Shown here in pieces: positions 63,164-64,000 of a stretch of 64,000 nucleotides of DNA. Made by a program: the position numbers and the translations under genes. Positions within the stretch are counted from its first letter, which is position 1. Each line of letters opens with the position of its first letter. The stretch comes from Macrobrachium rosenbergii (lineage: Eukaryota; Arthropoda; Malacostraca; Decapoda; Palaemonidae): NCBI RefSeq assembly GCF_040412425.1, contig NC_089762.1, forward strand, positions 22,232,147-22,296,146, in the 5' to 3' direction. The notes below the pieces were generated by a model. That model saw only the letters and a list, made by a program, of their open reading frames with translations. It was not told where the DNA came from and did not search any database.

Positions 63164-64000
63164 ATGGATCCTCTTAACCCTCCTGCTAGTGTATCTCCTG
63201 GATCTCGTAATAAGCGAGAAAATGTCTGGATGTTGGTGGCTTTCCTTGTTCTCGCTTCCTAACTTCAGTGAATATGGATCCTCATCCAGTGTGTAGTAGA
63301 TGCAGAGAGAATGTATGTAATGCAACTAATCCTTGTTCTTTATGTCGTGATTTGCCAGTGGAACAATGGAAGAGGTATTATGAGAAGGGTCATTACAAGA
63401 GGAAGGAGACGACTCTATCTTGGAGTGATAGTTTAGTTCCTCGTTGGATGGGTTGGTACAGTTCTCGGCTAGCACTCTGCTGGGCCCGCGTTTGAGTCTC
63501 CGGCCAGCCAGTGAAGAATTAGAGGAATTTATTTCTGGTGACAGAAATTCATTTCTTGGTATAATGTGGTTTGGATTCCACAATAAGCTATAGGTCCCAT
63601 TGCTAGGTAACCAATTGGTTTTTAGCCATGTAAAATAAGTCTAGTCCTTCTGGCCAGCCCTAGGAGAGCTGTTAATCAGCTCAGTGGTCTGGTTAAACTA
63701 AGGTATACTCAACTTGACTAGTCCTAAGTTTACTTTGTTCAGTCTCCTCGTGATGCTGTCCCTTCCTTAGAGAGGCCTGTTCCAGTTGTTTCACCTACTG
63801 TAATAGGAGTCTCCCATGCCCCTTCATGTTCATCATAGATTCATCAGGGAATGTATTTGGAGGGGTTTCAGGTAATTATATGCATAATTATGCCTATTCT
63901 TAACCTTCGGGGAGGGAGGACATCTCCTTCTGTCTCATTTTCCAGCTCCGGATGCTCAGAGAATGGTGGGCATGTGGTCCGCTCTAGGCCTATCAGGGGT
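63164..64000 (+). pseudogene. Third DIRS-type element: start of gag, running off the window
   Basis: ATG 63164 begins MDPLNPPASVSPGSRNKREN. A one-base shift near 63260 moves the frame to MDPHPVCSRCRENVCNATNP, CSLCRDLPVEQWKRYYEKG and RKETTLS (63271-63420). The two CxxC pairs form a probable zinc-binding segment. A SINE insertion interrupts it after RWMG, and Pro/Val-rich gag-like sequence resumes at about 63730. Orientation and spacing fit the 5' end of a decapod DIRS element continuing to the right. A 5' untranslated stretch precedes the ATG, but the terminal repeat was not identified. Confidence 0.62.
63445..63712 (+). mobile_element. tRNA-derived SINE inserted in DIRS gag
   Basis: A polymerase III A-box-like tggtacagttct (63454) and B-box-like gcgtttgagtctc (63488-63500) are about 35 bp apart, as in a tRNA promoter. 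They are followed by about 200 bp including gaggaatttatttctggtga, ggattccacaataagcta and ggtaaccaattggttttta, which I recognise as a common decapod SINE body. It splits the gag frame. Ends are approximate. Confidence 0.55.

Overview
The window looks like intergenic or intronic DNA from a large, repeat-rich invertebrate genome, most probably a decapod crustacean. The reasons are the density of long (CT/GA)n and (TA)n microsatellites, DIRS-type retrotransposons of the kind common in decapods, a Tc1/mariner relative with DD37E spacing, and several short dispersed repeats. No bacterial-type genes, rRNA, tRNA genes or CRISPR arrays were found. Nearly all recognisable coding sequence belongs to decayed transposable elements. 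The only candidate for an ordinary host gene is one small terminal exon on the minus strand (47870-47944).

Layout. 1-15.6 kb is microsatellite-rich, with two copies of a SINE-like repeat, a LINE scrap and a 1.36-kb Tc1/mariner element (13375-14730) sitting in a TA tract. 15.65-23.9 kb is a large, old inverted duplication: two ~2.4-kb arms around a ~1.3-kb centre. In the right arm a single 57-bp unit, still present once in the left arm, has expanded to ~38 tandem copies (19718-21870). 23.9-34.7 kb is AT-rich with few recognisable features. 34762-39553 is a DIRS1-type tyrosine-recombinase retrotransposon on the minus strand that keeps the whole inverted-terminal-repeat and internal-complementary-region structure. 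39.6-49.4 kb is AT-rich with two MITE-like elements and the candidate terminal exon.

49494-57663 is a decayed Ty3/Gypsy LTR retrotransposon with a tRNA-Lys-type primer site and LTRs that carry a GA microsatellite. Its order is unusual: gag with five CCHC knuckles, protease, RT, RNase H, an OTU-like segment, a second protease-like domain, integrase. Its 3' LTR directly abuts the gag of a second DIRS-type element (57664-60985, truncated in RNase H). The window ends in the gag of a third DIRS-type element (63164-64000+) that is interrupted by a tRNA-derived SINE.

Because every element carries stops and frameshifts, none is expected to be autonomous. All identifications rest on motifs read by eye. 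No alignment or database search was run, and percentage identities were not computed.
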